Assembly: GCA_937928045.1 (NCBI GenBank)
Contig: CALFWO010000059.1
Coordinates: 1-52,253, forward strand
Direction: 5' to 3'
Source: an uncultured Saprospiraceae bacterium
Lineage (GTDB): Bacteria; Bacteroidota; Bacteroidia; Chitinophagales; Saprospiraceae
DNA: 52,253 nt
Below are positions 1 through 7,563 of the stretch, in pieces. Under the pieces are notes generated by a model. That model saw nothing but the letters and a program-made list of their open reading frames with translations. It was not told the DNA's origin and searched no databases. Each line of letters begins with the position of its first letter. The first letter of the stretch is position 1. Both the position numbers and the translations under genes were made by a program.

Positions 1-10
1 AATAGGACAC

Positions 11-35
11 CTTACCTTACCTTACCTTACCTTAC
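11..35. repeat. Five tandem copies of CTTAC at the 3' end of cutA
   Basis: Five exact head-to-tail copies of the pentamer CTTAC are visible. Read on the minus strand they are GTAAG units and carry the last codons and the stop of cutA. Because five is not a multiple of three and the unit contains TAA, a stop is met in every frame, so slippage would change only the last residue or two. The array lies close to the window edge. Confidence 0.85.
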
Positions 36-330
36 CCATTACCCACTTTTCATAAGCTGGATTGGTCTCTATCGTATATTTCACAATGCATGGAACTTCA
101 TAGGCGTGGTTCTTTTCTACAATATCAATCAGTGATTCCCAGTGTTTCAAACTCGTTTTTACCAAACTTACATATTCATTTTCATTTTCAATTGTATCTT
201 TCCATTCATAAAGCGATTGTATAGGGAATATATTTCCGCAGGCGATCAATTTTTCTTTTAATAGGAGATCAACCATGGCCTGGGCTGATGGCTGATCAGG
301 GTAAGTAATGTAGACCGAGATTAAAGACAT
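22..330 (-). CDS. cutA: CutA, divalent-cation tolerance protein
   Basis: This is a 102-residue protein of the CutA family, small trimeric cytoplasmic proteins linked to copper and divalent metal tolerance with PII-like folds. The sequence shows the family core LIACGNIFPIQSLYEWKD, followed by a NENEYVSLVKT strand and a late HAYEVPCIV segment. I chose the ATG at 330, which gives MSLISVYIT and the usual CutA length. The frame is open further upstream but that extension has no CutA similarity and crosses a terminator-like hairpin. The C-terminus runs into a pentamer repeat. Family assignment is firm; the biochemical role of CutA is still poorly defined. Confidence 0.9.
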   Translation of the reverse strand: MSLISVYITYPDQPSAQAMVDLLLKEKLIACGNIFPIQSLYEWKDTIENENEYVSLVKTSLKHWESLIDIVEKNHAYEVPCIVKYTIETNPAYEKWVMGKVR

Positions 331-350
331 GGCTTGGCCTGATATTGGAT

Positions 351-381
351 GAATTAAGAAAAAAGGACTAAACTCAGTCCT
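351..381 (-). terminator. Terminator-like hairpin in the cutA leader
   Basis: On the minus strand AGGACT, a six-base loop, AGTCCT and then six T residues form a textbook intrinsic terminator (stem arms 364-369 and 376-381). No minus-strand gene lies upstream for it to end, because the neighbour at 407 runs the other way. It therefore sits in the leader of cutA, where it could attenuate transcription or cap a short antisense RNA. The structure is seen directly; its function is inferred. Confidence 0.55.
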
Positions 382-406
382 AAAGACAAGATAATATTTT
401 AAACCG

Positions 407-1324
407 ATGAGCAGAAGTTTTCCCAGTTTACATACGGGGTCGGGGGATAAATCCAAACATTGGTTGATTCGATTTATTTGGATCAGCTCGATCTTTGTAA
501 TGCTCGGACGTGGATTGCATTGTCTGTTTTTTGACATTCCATTGCGCGCATTGGTTTGGGATGAGACGTGGATGGGATGGTTTGCCAGATTTTTTGGCTG
601 GACTTGGGACGGATTTGTTACTTCGCTTGCCGTGGATCACTATATGCATTTGGTGACACTCTGGCTGGGTTTTTTCTATCTCTATGCCGTTCTGATCACT
701 CTGGCTTGGCGGAAGATTTCTCATTGGATGCGCCAGATTACTTGGGCTGGTGTTTGGATGAGTTTGATATTTATTGCCTTTCTGTACTCTAAAGAAAAGT
801 TTTTTGCATTGGGCCAATTTTTTGAATACAGTTTGCAGTTTGGTGCGCCTTATTTACTATGGTCAGCTTTCCGAAGAAGAGTCTTGAATGATCGCTATTT
901 GTTGTATGTGAAAATAATGATAGCACTAACTTTCGCTTGCCATGGATTATATGCCATTGGATATTATCCTAGGCCCGGACATTTTGTAGAAATGTGTATT
1001 CATTTTTTTGGTCTTTCAGAATCGGCTGCCCATACTTTTTTATTTTGGATTGGAGTGTTTGATTTCATCGCAGCCCTTTTTATTTTTCTGCCAAAACCAT
1101 TTATGAAGGCTGGGCTAATCTATTGTATTGTTTGGGGATTTATGACGGCCGCCGCGAGGATTGGAGCTAATATTTATGATTACAAAATATCCGAAACCTT
1201 GTTCTTATACGGACCAGCTTTCCTGTACCGGATCTGCCATTTTCTTGTTCCACTAGGACTACTATTACACTACTGGAAAGATGAAGAAACTATCGAAGTT
1301 AAGCCAAAGCGTAGACGATTATAA
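407..1324 (+). CDS. Polytopic membrane protein of unknown function
   Basis: This 305-residue protein has about seven or eight hydrophobic segments, for example near residues 24-43, 79-100, 108-127, 166-185, 210-230, 235-255 and 270-288. It ends in a basic tail, KPKRRRL, that would lie in the cytoplasm. It has no clean signal peptide and no motif that I recognise; the layout loosely resembles DoxX-like or HTTM-like membrane proteins. It is divergent from cutA and convergent with the YihY gene, with 6 nt between the stops. The coding call is secure and the function is unknown. Confidence 0.75.
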   Translation: MSRSFPSLHTGSGDKSKHWLIRFIWISSIFVMLGRGLHCLFFDIPLRALVWDETWMGWFARFFGWTWDGFVTSLAVDHYMHLVTLWLGFFYLYAVLITLAWRKISHWMRQITWAGVWMSLIFIAFLYSKEKFFALGQFFEYSLQFGAPYLLWSAFRRRVLNDRYLLYVKIMIALTFACHGLYAIGYYPRPGHFVEMCIHFFGLSESAAHTFLFWIGVFDFIAALFIFLPKPFMKAGLIYCIVWGFMTAAARIGANIYDYKISETLFLYGPAFLYRICHFLVPLGLLLHYWKDEETIEVKPKRRRL

Positions 1325-1330
1325 AAGCAT

Positions 1331-2314
1331 TTATTCTCGTCCAGAATTGTCCACCATTTTTAAATCTCGATTGACTGCAATACTAGCATTGAGTTCAAAT
1401 CCTACCAAGAGAACAAAAGCGTTAATTTGTATCCAAAGCATGGTGACGATGATGGTACCGATAGAGCCGTAAAGTTTGTTATAAGTGTCAAAAGATTCTA
1501 CAAAATAAGAGAAGATTAGCGAGGATAGAATAGAAAGAATCGTGGCAACAGTGGCACCTGCGCTGAAAACGCTAAACTTGCGATAAGTAGCTGCACCATA
1601 ACGATATATGGAGGTGATAACAAAATAAAAAAGACTGACTACCACAATCCACCTTAAGCCATTAAGCAGGATCCAATCAAACCGCGAACCATCTTCCCAA
1701 TTAAATAATCTTGTTAACAAAATCTGTCCTAAAACAATCAATAAAATTGAAATAGTAACTAGAAAGAATATGAGAAAAGTAAGACCGACAGCTAATATCC
1801 TTTTCCAAAATATTGAACGTCGTTTGAAAGTATTTACGTAACTTTTATCAAAACTATTCATCATGCTCAGTACACCATTGCTGGCAAAAAAAACGGCTAA
1901 TAAAAAACCTAAAGAAAGTAAGCCAAATCTTGGATTTAGTGCAACATCTTCAACGGTGTCAAATACACCAGCGGGAATCACATCGTGGAATTGTTCACGA
2001 AAGGAAATCAACAAGCTTTCAAAGTTTTGACCTTTGGTGAAATACTTGAGAAAATATTTTTCCAACAAGGGAAATAAGGTAATTAATGAAATCAAAGCCG
2101 GGAATAATGAAAGAAAGAAGCTGAAGGCAATTGCGTTGGCTCTAACAATTAGTCTTTGTGCTTTGAATTCATTAATAATAAATACCAATACGTCGTAAAT
2201 AGGAACGCCAAAAAAACCAGGAAAAGAATTCGTTTTAATCCAAGCGATTATGTTCCGAATAATCGGAAGACTAAAAACGAATAGTTGTATGTCGCTTAGG
2301 TTAGGAATTTTCAT
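1331..2314 (-). CDS. YihY/BrkB-family inner-membrane protein
   Basis: This 327-residue protein belongs to the YihY/virulence-factor-BrkB family (formerly annotated as ribonuclease BN). The family signature is visible as RANAIAFSFFLSLFPALISLITLFPLL near residues 58-84 (an amphipathic start followed by a membrane helix), then about five more membrane segments. The C-terminus carries LWIQINAFVLLVGFELNA, which is typical of the family. The molecular role is unsettled; cell-envelope or transport roles have been suggested. It overlaps the 3' end of the thioesterase gene by 14 bp and so is probably the last gene of an arginine deiminase / thioesterase / YihY operon. Confidence 0.88.
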   Translation of the reverse strand: MKIPNLSDIQLFVFSLPIIRNIIAWIKTNSFPGFFGVPIYDVLVFIINEFKAQRLIVRANAIAFSFFLSLFPALISLITLFPLLEKYFLKYFTKGQNFESLLISFREQFHDVIPAGVFDTVEDVALNPRFGLLSLGFLLAVFFASNGVLSMMNSFDKSYVNTFKRRSIFWKRILAVGLTFLIFFLVTISILLIVLGQILLTRLFNWEDGSRFDWILLNGLRWIVVVSLFYFVITSIYRYGAATYRKFSVFSAGATVATILSILSSLIFSYFVESFDTYNKLYGSIGTIIVTMLWIQINAFVLLVGFELNASIAVNRDLKMVDNSGRE

Positions 2315-2723
2315 TTTTAAAATAAGGCGAAAGTACAGTCGTTAATACTTCAGGGGCTTGCATCCTTTTCTTTGTACGCGCATCAACGAAGCAAAGTTTT
2401 ACGCGACCACCATTTACCAACTTACCAGCTTCGTTTTTTAATTCCATATGAAAAGTAATAAACTGGTCAGGCAGTTTTCGCAGAGTAGTGACCACAGTGA
2501 TTTCTTCATCATATAGCGCTGGCCTAACAAACCGATTTTCCATATAAACTACTGGCATCATTATCTGATGATTAGCTTCTAATTGCTGATAGGTAAATCC
2601 AATACTGCGCATTAAATCTGCTCGCCCGACTTCATAATACTGGGCATAGTTTCCGTAATAGAGATAACCCATTTGGTCAGTTTCGCCGTAACGAACACGT
2701 ATTTTTGTGGAATGACTTAGCAT
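2301..2723 (-). CDS. Acyl-CoA thioesterase, YbgC/4-hydroxybenzoyl-CoA type
   Basis: This 140-residue single hot-dog-fold protein hydrolyses acyl-CoA thioesters in the cytoplasm in its family. The motif RVRYGETDQMGYLYYGNYAQY near residues 9-29 is diagnostic: the Asp in ETDQMG is the catalytic residue of YbgC-type enzymes, and YYGNY and FEVGRADLMR-like sequence follow. Length is normal. It starts 6 nt after the arginine deiminase stop and overlaps the next gene, so the three are probably cotranscribed. Substrate chain length cannot be read from the sequence. Confidence 0.9.
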   Translation of the reverse strand: MLSHSTKIRVRYGETDQMGYLYYGNYAQYYEVGRADLMRSIGFTYQQLEANHQIMMPVVYMENRFVRPALYDEEITVVTTLRKLPDQFITFHMELKNEAGKLVNGGRVKLCFVDARTKKRMQAPEVLTTVLSPYFKNENS

Positions 2724-2729
2724 TTTATT

Positions 2730-3989
2730 TTATTCGCGGAGCAAAGGGCAAGTCATGCAATGTGATCCTCCACGCGCCCGCGACAATTCATTGGAAGGCA
2801 ATGTAATAATTGTTTTCTCTACATCTTCTACTTTAATAGTTCCTGCCGCTAATTGTTTCAATAAATCATCGGCATGAATTACTTTAAATCCGTGATCCAA
2901 AAAAGACAATTCTGTTCTTGTATTACGATCATAAGTTAAAGCTACGCCAGGTTTCAAAGCCACTAAGTTGCAGCCGTCAGTCCATTGTTCTCTTTCTTGA
3001 TAAGGAGAAATTCCTTCACCAACTGGAATGAATTTCATTTTTGGATTGATTTGTTTCTTGAAAAAGTCTTCTACTGAAGCAAACTCCCAAGTGGACCCAT
3101 CATCACGATGAACGATAACATTGGAACCAAGCCCATCCATAATTATTGGCTTAAATCCGCAAATATGATTGTCATCTATCATTGTGAAAAGCGTATCGAT
3201 GTGCATAAAAGAACGATCATTTGGAATATTGATTTGCACTACGTTCTTTATGACTCCTTTGGCAAATAGTGCGTCTTTCAAGGAGTGCAGGGCATGACTA
3301 TTTGTTCGCTCAGAACAACCCACCAACAAGTAATCTTCATTGATGATCATGATATCGCCACCTTCAATGGATACCGTTTCGCCCTTTTTGGATGGTGGAA
3401 AGTCATCAATCGTATTCAAATTGATAATTTTTCCATTCTCTTGTAAATGACTAAAGGCTGGATGCGACCAAAAAATGAAGCGAGTTAAATAATTCTCTCG
3501 CGCTCTGGCAGTTTTTGCAGCCTTTGTAATAATCACATGATCATTTACCGTTACTGCAATATCTCTTGTGAAAATGAAATTCGGAATCGGATCAAAAAAA
3601 ATGTGATCCTCGCTTTTCAAATAACCAGTAATCAGCGTTTGGGCTAGAATTTGATTCTCAAGTGCCAAGAGTTTTTCAGCGTATTTCTTCGGAAGTTCTT
3701 CGTAATCTACAATGGTTTCTACAATGTGTACTCTTTTAATAGAGTCTGCTTCTAAAGCCTGAAAAAGTAGGGTTTGGGTCTCTAGAACATTATCTTTTCC
3801 CACAAATGCATTCAAGATGTCTGTAAAAACATCATGCTCTTCTTGCATGACTGACAAATGAACAATATCGTCAAAAAGCAGCTCTTCCGCCTTTTTTGGA
3901 CTAATTCTACTGATTCCTTCATCTGGTCGATGTACGATTACTTTTTTAAGCGTACTTATCTCGTTTGGTACGTTGATATTTTGATTCAT
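2730..3989 (-). CDS. arcA: Arginine deiminase-family amidinotransferase
   Basis: This 419-residue protein matches arginine deiminase (arginine + water to citrulline + ammonia). Active-site elements are all present: FTRD (Asp143), IEGGD (Glu209), MHID (His263 and Asp265) and the catalytic cysteine in GGSHCMTC (Cys411) near the C-terminus. Length matches characterised enzymes of about 410-420 residues. No carbamate kinase or ornithine carbamoyltransferase gene lies nearby, so this need not be a fermentative pathway. It may serve arginine catabolism, or act on a related guanidino substrate. It leads a minus-strand operon with the thioesterase and YihY genes. Confidence 0.9.
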   Translation of the reverse strand: MNQNINVPNEISTLKKVIVHRPDEGISRISPKKAEELLFDDIVHLSVMQEEHDVFTDILNAFVGKDNVLETQTLLFQALEADSIKRVHIVETIVDYEELPKKYAEKLLALENQILAQTLITGYLKSEDHIFFDPIPNFIFTRDIAVTVNDHVIITKAAKTARARENYLTRFIFWSHPAFSHLQENGKIINLNTIDDFPPSKKGETVSIEGGDIMIINEDYLLVGCSERTNSHALHSLKDALFAKGVIKNVVQINIPNDRSFMHIDTLFTMIDDNHICGFKPIIMDGLGSNVIVHRDDGSTWEFASVEDFFKKQINPKMKFIPVGEGISPYQEREQWTDGCNLVALKPGVALTYDRNTRTELSFLDHGFKVIHADDLLKQLAAGTIKVEDVEKTIITLPSNELSRARGGSHCMTCPLLRE

Positions 3990-4015
3990 AAGTGGTTAGA
4001 TTCTTTATTCTGCGG

Positions 4016-4023
4016 CAAAAATA
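4016..4023 (-). promoter_or_regulatory. Candidate -7 element (TATTTTTG) for the arginine deiminase operon
   Basis: On the minus strand TATTTTTG fits the Bacteroidota -7 consensus TAnnTTTG exactly and lies 27 nt upstream of the arginine deiminase ATG. A TTTG is present upstream but only 11 nt away, which is shorter than the usual spacing, so the -33 element is uncertain. Confidence 0.45.
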
Positions 4024-4103
4024 GAAATTACCTGCAAAGGTAGCCTATATCCGAGTATAAAGGGGGAAGGAACCTTGGCGGTCTGACGTCTTTTTTCTTA
4101 TTT

Positions 4104-4111
4104 TACATTTT
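4104..4111 (+). promoter_or_regulatory. Candidate -7 element (TACATTTT) for the 4.1-10.2 kb gene run
   Basis: TACATTTT, followed directly by G, is one base from TAnnTTTG and lies 28 nt upstream of the first gene of the ABC/PspA-like run. The only TTGG-like -33 candidate is about 25 nt away, so this is a weak call. Confidence 0.3.
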
Positions 4112-4138
4112 GTCTGTCCATTTAATTGAAAGAAAAAC

Positions 4139-4831
4139 ATGTTTGATAAATTAAAGTCTTTGTTTATCGCCGATGATGAAGAATTTAAGCGAAAAGCTGG
4201 GGGAGAATCGACTCCAGAACCAACTCCCGAAGCGCAAGATATTCCTGCGGCTGAACCTATTCCGATTGAGTCATCACAAGTCGAAAATACATCGCCGAAT
4301 CAAGTGACTAAAGGTACTGTTTCCGAGAAATTTATGAACATTCTACTTGGAGCACTGAAAAAAGCAGATCAACCGGGTTTTGACTACTTGGAATACCGTA
4401 ATTCCTTGAAATCATTACAGAAGATGGACATGGATGAGGCTACTCGCTATAAATCAGCTTTTGCTATGGCGCAAACTATGAAGGTAGACGCTCCGAAGTT
4501 GATTAGCTCAGCACAGTTCTACTTGAAAATTTTGAGCAATGAAGAGCAAAAGTTCGGGCAAGCCCTGGTGAATCAGCGAGATCGTCAAATTGGAGAAAAG
4601 CAAAATCAAATAAAAGGTCTAAGTCAATCTATAAGATCAAAAGCCGAACAAATCAAAAAATTGTCTGCAGAAATTGAAGCAGACCAAGCCAAATTGAAAA
4701 AGTTGGAGACAGACTTACAAGGCGCTTCTGGTAAGGTAGAGCAAACAAAACTTGATTTTATCGCTTCGTACCAAGCGATCGTCGGACAAATCCAAGGAGA
4801 CGTAGGAAAAATGAAACAATATTTAAAATAA
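4139..4831 (+). CDS. Coiled-coil protein of unknown function, first gene of ABC/PspA-like cluster
   Basis: This 230-residue soluble protein has three visible parts: an acidic, Pro/Glu-rich low-complexity region (about residues 14-55), a compact helical block beginning SEKFMNILLGALKK (about 62-135), and a long heptad-rich coiled coil (about 137-215). It has no signal peptide or membrane segment. I do not recognise a named family. It lies 28 nt before a PspA-like protein on the same strand and is probably cotranscribed with it. A reasonable inference is that the two coiled coils form a membrane-associated scaffold. Coding is certain; function is unknown. Confidence 0.8.
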   Translation: MFDKLKSLFIADDEEFKRKAGGESTPEPTPEAQDIPAAEPIPIESSQVENTSPNQVTKGTVSEKFMNILLGALKKADQPGFDYLEYRNSLKSLQKMDMDEATRYKSAFAMAQTMKVDAPKLISSAQFYLKILSNEEQKFGQALVNQRDRQIGEKQNQIKGLSQSIRSKAEQIKKLSAEIEADQAKLKKLETDLQGASGKVEQTKLDFIASYQAIVGQIQGDVGKMKQYLK

Positions 4832-4859
4832 TAGCTTAAGATTAACCCACAATAAAGCA

Positions 4860-5879
4860 ATGAGTAAGAGTAAAGGAAAATCATTTTGGAAAAAGCCAGA
4901 AGGAATTACTGGCGCAATAGTTTTAGGAGCCACTTTAATTGGGGGCGGATTTCTATTCGCGACGGCTTTACCTTGGATAATCGGCGCAACGCAGACCATC
5001 TTAGGCTTGTCCGTTACTTTGCTTGTCTTGGGAGCGATCATTTACATGGCGCTAGATCCGAAAATGAGGAACCTCGTTTGGTACATGTACAAATCAGCCA
5101 TGAGATGGATAACAGGATTATTTGTTCAAATGGATCCAATTGGCATCTTAAAATCTTACATCGATGATTTAAAAAGCAACTTGCGAAAAATGAATCGTCA
5201 AGTTTCTCAACTTCGTGGACAGATGCATAAGCTTAAAGAGTTGATCATCAACAATGAAAAGGCGATTGAATCTAATTTAACCTTAGCTAGTCAGGCCAGA
5301 GATAAAAACAAGCAAAATGTAATGATTCTAAAGTCCCGGAAGGCCGGAAGACTAAAAGAGTCGAATATGAAACTTGGAGACCTTTACAAAAAAATGGAAG
5401 TCCTGTATCGAGTACTGAGTAAAATGTATGAAAACTCAGAGATATTGATGGAAGATGTCAAGGATCAAGTAATGGTAAAAGAACAGGAGCGAAAAGCAAT
5501 CCGTTCTTCACACTCTGCTATGAAATCAGCGATGAGTGTTATTAGTGGTGATCCGGATAAAAGAGCAATGTTTGATCAAGCCATGGAAGCGGTAACCGAC
5601 GACGTAGCAAACAAGGTTGGAGAAATGGAACGATTCATGGAAATGTCTTCTAACTTCATGGAGTCAGTAGATCTTCAAAATGGTGTCTTCGAAGAAGAAG
5701 GATTGAAAATGTTAGAGAAGTGGGAAACGGAAGGTATCAGTTTGATTTTAGGAGAAGAAAAAGATGATCTATTGGTGCAGGCTAATGATGATTCGGACAT
5801 CTTAGATTTAGATTCACCTATAGCCACACCGGTTCGCGAAGGAGCTCATCGCAATCAATACGACGATTTTTTCGAATAA
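4860..5879 (+). CDS. Membrane-anchored PspA/IM30-like coiled-coil protein
   Basis: This 339-residue protein begins with a basic stretch and two hydrophobic segments (about residues 15-38 and 43-65). A long, charged, helical region follows (about 90-300), opening with QMDPIGILKSYIDDLKSNL. That resembles the DP..L...I.D....L start of PspA/Vipp1 proteins, which bind and remodel membranes. PspA itself has no transmembrane hairpin, so a built-in anchor is unusual. The tail is acidic and ends QYDDFFE. It sits between another coiled-coil gene and the ABC substrate-binding gene. The PspA relation is by pattern only and needs a profile search; an unrelated long coiled coil is possible. Confidence 0.6.
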   Translation: MSKSKGKSFWKKPEGITGAIVLGATLIGGGFLFATALPWIIGATQTILGLSVTLLVLGAIIYMALDPKMRNLVWYMYKSAMRWITGLFVQMDPIGILKSYIDDLKSNLRKMNRQVSQLRGQMHKLKELIINNEKAIESNLTLASQARDKNKQNVMILKSRKAGRLKESNMKLGDLYKKMEVLYRVLSKMYENSEILMEDVKDQVMVKEQERKAIRSSHSAMKSAMSVISGDPDKRAMFDQAMEAVTDDVANKVGEMERFMEMSSNFMESVDLQNGVFEEEGLKMLEKWETEGISLILGEEKDDLLVQANDDSDILDLDSPIATPVREGAHRNQYDDFFE

Positions 5880-5953
5880 ATAAATATTAAAATTCCAATA
5901 AAGGAATTATCGAAAGTTTAGCAATTTAATACACAACACAAGACAACTAAATC

Positions 5954-7543
5954 ATGGCCAGAAAATTAACTTCTTTCTCCAAACTTTTAATAACGCTCGC
6001 GATTGTAGGAGCAATATTTTTTGGAGGTCGATATCTTTTGAATTCGACAGACTTAGGAGAAAAATTAAAAGAGGAAGGAAAAGAACTTGTTGATGAAGCA
6101 AAGTCAGAAACAACAGGAGAAACAACCAACAGCAATACCAATAGCAATTCTGGATCGGGTGACGCAGATCTAATCGTTCAACTATTTACTTGGGGTGGTT
6201 ATGCTCCCGGGTTTTACTTTAACGAAGGGATGTCTCCGAACTCAAATTCTAGATTCCAAAAAGAATACGGAATCAAAGTGAAGTTCGAAGTCATAGATGA
6301 TTTTAATGCTTCAAGAGAAGCTTGGAAAGCAGATGCAGTAAATCTAATTGGTTCGACCGCAGATGCACTCCCAACTGAAATGGAAGGATTAGGTCGATAC
6401 AACCCACAAGTCATTTTACAATGTGATTGGTCCCGTGGAGGAGATGCAATTGTAGTAACCAGAGGCATCAATACGATTAATGATTTAAAAGGAAAAAAAG
6501 TAGCTTATACTCCTTCGACTCCTTCGCAAACTTTTTTAATTAAAAGTTTAGATGCTGCAGGGTTAAAAGTTTCTGATATCAAAGCTATTGAGATGGGAGA
6601 TAACATTGCGGCGGCTGCAGCTTTTAAAGCAAAGCAAGTTGATGCCGCAGTAGTTTGGAGTCCAGATGATCAAGACTGTGTGGCAAAAGTCCCAGGCGCA
6701 AAAGTTTTGCAGAATACCAAGCAAGCGTCAAATATTATCGCTGATGTTTTCGTGGCTAAAAAGAGTTTTGTTCAAAACAACGAAGAGTTACTTCGCAAAT
6801 TCTATGAAGGTTGGATGACGGCTGCTGCAGAGTTGAATAGCAATGCTGGAAATCGCGCAAAAGCTGCGAAGATAATGATGGAAGGGTTTGGTGTTCCTCA
6901 GGATTTTGCCGAAGGCGCAATCGATAATGTTAGGTTTACGACTCACGGAGATAATAAGAACTTCTTTGGCTTAAATTCTAGCTTCAAAGGAGTTACTGGT
7001 GAGGACCTTTATGATGGTATGGGACGAAGATTTGAGCAGCTCGGTTTTGCAGTTTCTAGTCGTCCAGACTGGAGAAGAACAGCTTATTCTGGTTTGGTAA
7101 CAAAGACTAGTTTAACAGGACCAGCTCATTTCGCAGAAGGCCAAAAAGAATTTAAAAAACCAACTGAAGCTGATAAAAAAGCACCTGCCATTGCCGCAAA
7201 ACCTTTGACAATCAATTTTGAGACTGGATCTTCAACACTAGATGCAAATGCGAAAACTTTAATTGATTTACAATTGGCAGATATCGCTAAGTCCTATTCA
7301 AACGTTCGACTTAGAGTCGAAGGAAATACCGACAATGTTGGAGCCGCCGCAATGAATAAACAATTATCCTTGAAGCGTGCAAGATCTGTAGCGGACTATA
7401 TGAAATCTACTTATGGAATTAATCAAAATAGATTTATCATTGTTGGAAATGGCCCTGACAAACCTGTAGCGGGTTGTGAAACTAATGCTACTGCGGCTTG
7501 CAAAGCAAAAAACAGAAGAACGGAATTACAATTGATTAAATAA
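5954..7543 (+). CDS. ABC substrate-binding domain fused to C-terminal OmpA domain
   Basis: This 529-residue envelope protein has an N-terminal hydrophobic anchor (about residues 9-29, no evident cleavage site) and a charged then Ser/Asn/Gly-rich linker (about 33-69). A NitT/TauT/SsuA-like periplasmic binding domain follows (about 70-395), with TINDLKGKKVAYTPSTPSQTFL and a repeated AAAAAFKAKQVDAAVVWSPDD strand. The C-terminus (415-529) is an OmpA-type peptidoglycan-binding domain: GNTDNVG with Asp460, LSLKRARSVADYM with Arg475, and NRRTE with Arg522. A cysteine pair (508, 516) could form a disulfide. It is followed 20 nt later by the permease. The substrate is unknown. Confidence 0.85.
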   Translation: MARKLTSFSKLLITLAIVGAIFFGGRYLLNSTDLGEKLKEEGKELVDEAKSETTGETTNSNTNSNSGSGDADLIVQLFTWGGYAPGFYFNEGMSPNSNSRFQKEYGIKVKFEVIDDFNASREAWKADAVNLIGSTADALPTEMEGLGRYNPQVILQCDWSRGGDAIVVTRGINTINDLKGKKVAYTPSTPSQTFLIKSLDAAGLKVSDIKAIEMGDNIAAAAAFKAKQVDAAVVWSPDDQDCVAKVPGAKVLQNTKQASNIIADVFVAKKSFVQNNEELLRKFYEGWMTAAAELNSNAGNRAKAAKIMMEGFGVPQDFAEGAIDNVRFTTHGDNKNFFGLNSSFKGVTGEDLYDGMGRRFEQLGFAVSSRPDWRRTAYSGLVTKTSLTGPAHFAEGQKEFKKPTEADKKAPAIAAKPLTINFETGSSTLDANAKTLIDLQLADIAKSYSNVRLRVEGNTDNVGAAAMNKQLSLKRARSVADYMKSTYGINQNRFIIVGNGPDKPVAGCETNATAACKAKNRRTELQLIK

Positions 7544-7563
7544 TATTAATCAATTCAATACCG

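Noticed and set aside
2730-3989. A complete arginine deiminase (ADI) fermentation pathway
   Set aside because: Only the deiminase gene is present; no ornithine carbamoyltransferase, carbamate kinase or antiporter lies in the window.
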